64,000 nucleotides of DNA from assembly GCF_001422665.1 (NCBI RefSeq), contig NZ_LMLU01000005.1:248001-312000 (forward strand). Reading direction: 5' to 3'. The notes beneath the pieces are model-generated. The model ran no database searches and was not told the DNA's origin. It worked only from the letters and a program-made list of their open reading frames with translations. How positions within the stretch are numbered: the first letter of the stretch is position 1; each line of letters starts with the position of its first letter. Position numbers and translations under genes: made by a program. This DNA is from Arthrobacter sp. Leaf234 (GTDB lineage: Bacteria > Actinomycetota > Actinomycetes > Actinomycetales > Micrococcaceae). This document shows, piece after piece, positions 60,139 through 64,000 of the stretch.

Positions 60139-61108
60139 GCGGCCGGTCGTCGCAGTCCTCGAGGGAGCCCGCCCGGTGCGCGGGCTCGAGCGCGTGGCCG
60201 GACTCGCCGACGTCCGCATCGCGCAGGCCGGGGACCTGGACCGGGCGCTCGACGGCGCGGAGGTGCTCTACCTCTGGGACTACTTCTCGGGAGCGCTGCC
60301 CGCGGCCTGGCACGCCGCGGGCTCGCTGCGCTGGCTGCACGTCGCGGCGGCCGGGGTGGACAGGCTGCTGTTCCCCGGGCTGGTGGCCTCCGACGTCGTC
60401 GTCACCAACGCCCACGGCATCTTCGACCAGCCGATGGCCGAGTACGTCCTCGGCGGCATGCTGCACGCGGCTAAGGGGTTCGGTCCCCTCCGCGACCGGC
60501 AGAACGAGGGGGTCTGGGCGTGGCGTGAGGGCAGGAACATCGCCGGGACCCGAGCCCTGGTGGTGGGCGCCGGCAGCATCGGCCGCCACACGGCCCGCCT
60601 GCTCCGCGCGGTCGGCGTGCGGGTCGAGGGGGTGGGTCGCACCGCGCGCGGGGACGACGCCGACTTCGGCCGCGTGCACGCCTCGAGCGACCTGGAGCGG
60701 ATCGTCGGGGACGTCGACTGGCTCGTCCTCGTCGCACCGCTCACCCCGGCCACCGAGCATCTCGTGGACGCCCGGGTCATCGACGCGCTCCCGTCCTCTG
60801 CCGTGCTGGTCAACGCCGGCCGCGGCCGGCTCGTCGACGAGGACGCCCTCGTGCGGCGCCTGACCGCGGGAACCCTGGCGGGAGCCGTGCTCGACACCTT
60901 CGCCGTCGAGCCGCTGCCCGGGGACCACCCGTTCTGGTCCCTGCCGTCGGTGCTCGTGACGCCGCACATGGCGAGCAATGCCGATTCCTGGCTGGATGAT
61001 CTCGCCGCTCAGTTCGAACGCAACTTCCTGCTGTGGGCCTCGGGGGAGCCGCTCCCCGGCGTGGTCGACAAGGCCCTCGGGTACGTACCGTCACGCCTCG
61101 TGCCCTAG
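60131..61108 (+). CDS. D-2-hydroxyacid dehydrogenase family protein
   Basis: A 325-residue NAD(P)-dependent enzyme. The nucleotide motif is 'VVGAGSIGRHTARLL'; the catalytic Arg lies in 'VNAGRGRLVDEDAL', Glu in 'AVEPLPGDHPFW' and His in 'TPHMAS', as in the glyoxylate/D-lactate group. GTG 60131 overlaps the transporter gene. Its stop (TAG) overlaps the convergent neighbour's stop by 4 bp (CTAG). Substrate unknown. Confidence 0.88.
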   Translation: MARRPVVAVLEGARPVRGLERVAGLADVRIAQAGDLDRALDGAEVLYLWDYFSGALPAAWHAAGSLRWLHVAAAGVDRLLFPGLVASDVVVTNAHGIFDQPMAEYVLGGMLHAAKGFGPLRDRQNEGVWAWREGRNIAGTRALVVGAGSIGRHTARLLRAVGVRVEGVGRTARGDDADFGRVHASSDLERIVGDVDWLVLVAPLTPATEHLVDARVIDALPSSAVLVNAGRGRLVDEDALVRRLTAGTLAGAVLDTFAVEPLPGDHPFWSLPSVLVTPHMASNADSWLDDLAAQFERNFLLWASGEPLPGVVDKALGYVPSRLVP

Positions 61109-62052
61109 GCGGCTGATCCGGCCACGGCCAGGTCCTCCCGCCACCACCGGACGGTCTCCGCGGCACCCTGTTCGAGGGGAGTAGGGGCGAGCCCGAGGAG
61201 CCGCTCGGAGGCCGAGGAATCCATGACGAAGGGCCGGTCGAACTGGTACGCCAGCTCGGCGATCTCCCGCATGGACGGCAGTACGGTGCCGAGCGCCCGC
61301 AGCAGCCACCCGGGAATGCCCCTGAGCGGAGGCACGACGACGCCCGCCGCCAGGGCGAACGCCTCCGCCATCGCGCGCTGGGACAGCGCCGGGAGGGTGG
61401 GTGCGTGCAGCATCCGGTCCGCGGCGCGGGGCAGGCCGGCCGCGGTGATCATCGCCGCCGCGAGATCGGGCACGTACGTGAAGGAGTGCGGTGCCCCGGG
61501 ATCGCCGACCAGCTGGATCGCCTTGCCCGCCAGGATGGCCGGGATAATCCGTTCACCCGCGTGGGCCATGCGGGCCCGCGGACCGTAGAAGTCCGAGGCG
61601 ATCACCGAGACCGTGCACGCCGGCGAGGCCGCCCGCGCCGCCAGGAGTGCAGTCCGGACGCCGCGCTTGCCTCCGGTGGCCGCGCGCTCGCCGTCCTCGG
61701 TCATGACCGTGTCCGGGTGGCTGTAGGAGTAGAGGCTCTCCGGGAACACGACGACGGTGCCCGCGCGATGTGCCGCGTCGAGCACCACGGCCTCGGCGGC
61801 GGGCAGTTCGCGCCGCCAGGATCCGGCGGTGTAGGCGCTGCCGTGGATGCAGTGGAAGACGGCGGCGGCCCCGGCGATGGCCGAGGCCAGTGCCGCGGGG
61901 TCCGAGGCGTCCGCCCGCAGCTTCTCCACCGACGGGTGGTCGGGACCGCTGCCCGAGCGGGTGAGGAGACGGACGGTGTCTCCGCGCTCGGCGAGCTGCT
62001 CGGCGATGGTCCAGCCGACGGGTCCTGCTCCGGTTACGACGTAGAGCGTCAT
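61105..62052 (-). CDS. NAD(P)H-binding epimerase/reductase-like protein
   Basis: A 315-residue extended SDR of the NmrA/epimerase type: 'VVTGAGPVGWTIAEQLAERG' at the N-terminus, 'VFPESLYSYSHPD' as the catalytic-Tyr region, and 'HSFTYVPDLAAAMITAAG' later. It probably reduces or isomerises a small metabolite. ATG 62052 with AAAGG at suitable distance; ATG 62058 is an alternative. It is divergent from a TetR gene across a 129-bp region with two perfect operator palindromes, so the TetR protein should repress it. Confidence 0.85.
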   Translation of the reverse strand: MTLYVVTGAGPVGWTIAEQLAERGDTVRLLTRSGSGPDHPSVEKLRADASDPAALASAIAGAAAVFHCIHGSAYTAGSWRRELPAAEAVVLDAAHRAGTVVVFPESLYSYSHPDTVMTEDGERAATGGKRGVRTALLAARAASPACTVSVIASDFYGPRARMAHAGERIIPAILAGKAIQLVGDPGAPHSFTYVPDLAAAMITAAGLPRAADRMLHAPTLPALSQRAMAEAFALAAGVVVPPLRGIPGWLLRALGTVLPSMREIAELAYQFDRPFVMDSSASERLLGLAPTPLEQGAAETVRWWREDLAVAGSAA

Positions 62053-62076
62053 GATCATGCCTTTCCTGAATGGAAG

Positions 62077-62139
62077 TGAGAGCACTGCTCTCAGAACCAA
62101 TGTGCGCGTCCTCCCCGTCGAGGTCAAGAGCACTGCTCT
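62077..62139. promoter_or_regulatory. Two TetR operator palindromes
   Basis: AGAGCA-C-TGCTCT occurs twice: within 62078..62092 (extended to GAGAGCACTGCTCTC) and at 62127..62139, centres 48 bp apart. For the leftward gene a -35 TTGACC (62127..62122) and -10 CACATT (62104..62099) with a 17-base spacer lie between and over them. A third half-site (GTGCTCTCT) occurs near 62152. Confidence 0.75.
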
Positions 62140-62181
62140 CATCAGTTGACGGTGCTCTCTCCCGCATGCAAGGCTGGCGCC

Positions 62182-62934
62182 ATGCCAGGAACACCGAGGG
62201 CCCGGGCCCGGGAGCAGACACTCGGGGACATCACCAGCATCGGGCGCCGCCACCTCGGCGAGGTCGGCGCCGCCGCGCTCTCCCTGCGCGCGGTGGCGCG
62301 GGAGCTCGGCGTCGTCTCGTCCGCCGTCTACCGGTACGTGGCCAACCGTGACGAGTTGCTGACGCTCCTCGTCGTCGATGCCTACACCGAACTGGGGGAC
62401 GAGGTCGACGCCGCGGTGGAGGCCGCGGGGACGGCCGCCGCCGACCGCTTCAGGGCGCTAACGCAGGCGGTGCGCGCCTGGGCCGTCCGCGAGCCGTCCC
62501 GCTATGCGCTGCTCTACGGCAGTCCCGTCCCCGGGTACGCCGCTCCGGCCGAACGCACCACCGGCGAGGGCACGCGCGTGGTCACGCTGCTCGCTCTGAT
62601 CATCGACGGTGCCTGGCGATCGGGGGAGCTCGACGACACGGCCGAACCCGTCGCGCCCGTGCTCGCACCGGATCTGCGGGCCATCCGCGACCAGCTCTCA
62701 CTCGCCGTGCCGGACCGGGTGATCGCGGCAACGGTGCAGGCCTGGTCCGCCCTCTTCGGTGCCGTCTCCTTCGAGGTCTTCGGCCAGTACGGTCCCTCCA
62801 CCTTCGCCGACCCGGCGGCGCTGTTCGACCTCGTGGTGGACCGGATCGCCGTCCAGCTCGGCCTCCGGCGGCTGACGCATCCCGCCCCCGCCGGGAGCAG
62901 GCGGAAAGATTGGCGCACGCCGCGCACCGGGTGA
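62182..62934 (+). CDS. TetR-family transcriptional regulator
   Basis: A 250-residue regulator with a TetR HTH ('ALSLRAVARELGVVSSAVYRYVANRDELL') and a C-terminal helical domain resembling the WHG/TetR_C group ('REPSRYALLYGSPVPGYAAP'). It is divergent from the NAD(P)H-binding protein gene; the two operators between them mark it as repressor of that gene and probably of itself. ATG 62182 is chosen as the first start after the palindromes. Ligand unknown. Confidence 0.88.
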   Translation: MPGTPRARAREQTLGDITSIGRRHLGEVGAAALSLRAVARELGVVSSAVYRYVANRDELLTLLVVDAYTELGDEVDAAVEAAGTAAADRFRALTQAVRAWAVREPSRYALLYGSPVPGYAAPAERTTGEGTRVVTLLALIIDGAWRSGELDDTAEPVAPVLAPDLRAIRDQLSLAVPDRVIAATVQAWSALFGAVSFEVFGQYGPSTFADPAALFDLVVDRIAVQLGLRRLTHPAPAGSRRKDWRTPRTG

Positions 62935-62976
62935 GAGACTGGCCGCTGCCGCCACCACCCCGACCAGGAGCAACCC

Positions 62977-64000
62977 GTGCGCATCCGCCTGCCCCGCCCG
63001 GAGACCCGGAACACCGCCCGCTCGGTCTGGCTGTTCTTCGCGGTCATCCACGCGGGCTTCCTGGCCCGGCTGCTGCCGTTCATCATCGGCGGGGGAGTGC
63101 TCAGTGACATCCGCTTCTACCGCGAATGGGCCTACAGCGCACTGAACGACGGCGTCTGGGAAGGCATCGACACGGCGTGGGTGTACCCCGTGGGGGCGCT
63201 CGCGACCATGGTGCTCGCCGCGGCCTTCGGTCCGTTCCTCTACCAGCTGGCCTGGTTCGCGCTCTTCGCCGGGCTCAACGCCCTGGGAACCGCCGCCCTG
63301 CTGCGACGCGGCACGCCGTCGTCGTTCACCGCCGCGTACTGGTGGCTGACCGCCACCGCGCTGCTCGGCCCCGTCGCCGTCGGCAGGATCGACGGGCTGA
63401 CGGCCCCGCTCGTCATCACAGGGCTCCTCGTCGTCGCCGCCCGCCCCTTCGTGGCCTCCCTGCTCCTCAGCGCCGCCACCTGGATGAAGGTGTGGCCCGC
63501 CGCCGTGGTGCTCGCGGCACTCGTGGTGGTCCGTGACGGCAGGCTGCGCATCGTGGGGGCCGGCCTCGCCCTCACCGCCGCGATCGCCGCAGCGGTCACG
63601 GCCTTCGGGGACGTCCGGAACCTCACCGGCTTCCTCAGTGCCCAGGGCGCCCGCGGCATGCAGCTCGAGGCCCCGCTCAGCACCCCCGGTGTCTGGCAGG
63701 CCATCACCGGTTCCTCGGGCGCCTACTTCTTCGAGGACGAGGTCATCAACACCATGGAGGTCCGGGGCGCGCTCAGCGGCGTGGTCGGCGACCTCATGAC
63801 ACCGCTGCTGGTCCTGACCGTGCTGGTGGTGGCTGCCGCCCTGGCCGTCGCCCTGCACCGCGGGGCCGCCGCCGGGAGCCTGCTCGCCACCGGTTCGCTC
63901 GCCCTCGTCGCCACGCTCGTGGTCTTCAACAAGGTCGGCTCGCCGCAGTTCATGCTGTGGATCGCGGCGGTGATCGCCGCAGGGCTGGTCCTGGACGGCG
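62977..64000 (+). CDS. DUF2029/GT87-like membrane glycosyltransferase, 5' part
   Basis: The first 341 residues of a polytopic membrane protein that continues past the right edge. At least eight hydrophobic segments are visible. 'IGGGVLSDIRFYREWAYSALNDG' in the first extracytoplasmic loop, with its acidic residue, and 'ATWMKVWPAAVVLAAL' are typical of DUF2029/GT-C mannosyltransferases, which use polyprenyl-phosphate sugars to glycosylate lipids or cell-wall glycans. GTG 62977 has AGGAG 6 bases upstream. Confidence 0.8.
   Translation, partial: MRIRLPRPETRNTARSVWLFFAVIHAGFLARLLPFIIGGGVLSDIRFYREWAYSALNDGVWEGIDTAWVYPVGALATMVLAAAFGPFLYQLAWFALFAGLNALGTAALLRRGTPSSFTAAYWWLTATALLGPVAVGRIDGLTAPLVITGLLVVAARPFVASLLLSAATWMKVWPAAVVLAALVVVRDGRLRIVGAGLALTAAIAAAVTAFGDVRNLTGFLSAQGARGMQLEAPLSTPGVWQAITGSSGAYFFEDEVINTMEVRGALSGVVGDLMTPLLVLTVLVVAAALAVALHRGAAAGSLLATGSLALVATLVVFNKVGSPQFMLWIAAVIAAGLVLDG

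Noticed and set aside
1..64000. Mobile elements, prophage, tRNA or rRNA genes
   Set aside because: No transposase, integrase, phage protein, terminal inverted repeats or tRNA-like cloverleaf was recognised by reading; a tRNAscan or ISfinder search was not possible here.

Overview
The window is about 64 kb of very GC-rich DNA with densely packed genes, many GTG or TTG starts, 4-bp stop/start overlaps and strong GC-rich hairpin terminators. Together with a DUF6318-type lipoprotein, PGPGW and GlsB-type membrane proteins, a tct/CitAB module, ROK regulators and several ANTAR proteins, this points to an actinobacterium of the Micrococcaceae, most likely Arthrobacter or a close relative. It looks chromosomal. 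I see no rRNA, tRNA, insertion sequence, prophage or CRISPR array.

Layout. 0-4 kb: end of an amidase, a DUF6318 lipoprotein, and an M20 amidohydrolase translationally coupled to a second amidase. 4-6.5 kb: a bacterial PH-domain protein and two adjacent NERD-like nuclease proteins. 6.5-13 kb: an ABC-2 exporter with a LolA-like lipoprotein partner, small membrane proteins, a Cys-rich copper-binding protein and an XRE regulator. 12.7-16 kb: a tightly overlapping acyl-CoA dehydrogenase / PIG-L deacetylase-NodS-like methyltransferase / GT2 cassette of unknown product. 16-18 kb: an MFS exporter with its TetR regulator. 18.7-26.7 kb: an MHS-family symporter, a LysR regulator, mmsB-mmsA (valine/3-hydroxyisobutyrate breakdown), a second beta-hydroxyacid dehydrogenase, an atypical SDR and a ROK repressor divergent from a GH13 alpha-glucosidase.

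29-36 kb is the standout region. It holds an exopolysaccharide locus: a cellulose-synthase-like GT2 with an unusual insertion, a GH26-OpgC fusion, and a divergent secreted GH16-type enzyme whose leader carries a GEMM (cyclic-di-GMP-I type) riboswitch. At 56.7 kb a LOV-GGDEF-EAL protein could make or degrade cyclic di-GMP, so light, cyclic di-GMP and matrix remodelling may be linked here.

36.5-42.7 kb: a CitAB-type two-component system divergent from tctCBA plus a universal stress protein. 43-51 kb: GAF, VOC and LLM-type proteins, an ECF sigma factor with an overlapping small partner, a decayed PET-hydrolase/cutinase-like gene that has lost its nucleophile segment, three GAF-ANTAR proteins, and a DUF429 protein. 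51-64 kb: small proteins, an SDR, a YtcJ-type amidohydrolase, an aldo/keto reductase, the LOV-GGDEF-EAL protein, an AI-2E-type transporter, a D-2-hydroxyacid dehydrogenase, an NAD(P)H-binding protein divergent from a TetR regulator with two operator palindromes, and the start of a DUF2029/GT87-like membrane glycosyltransferase.
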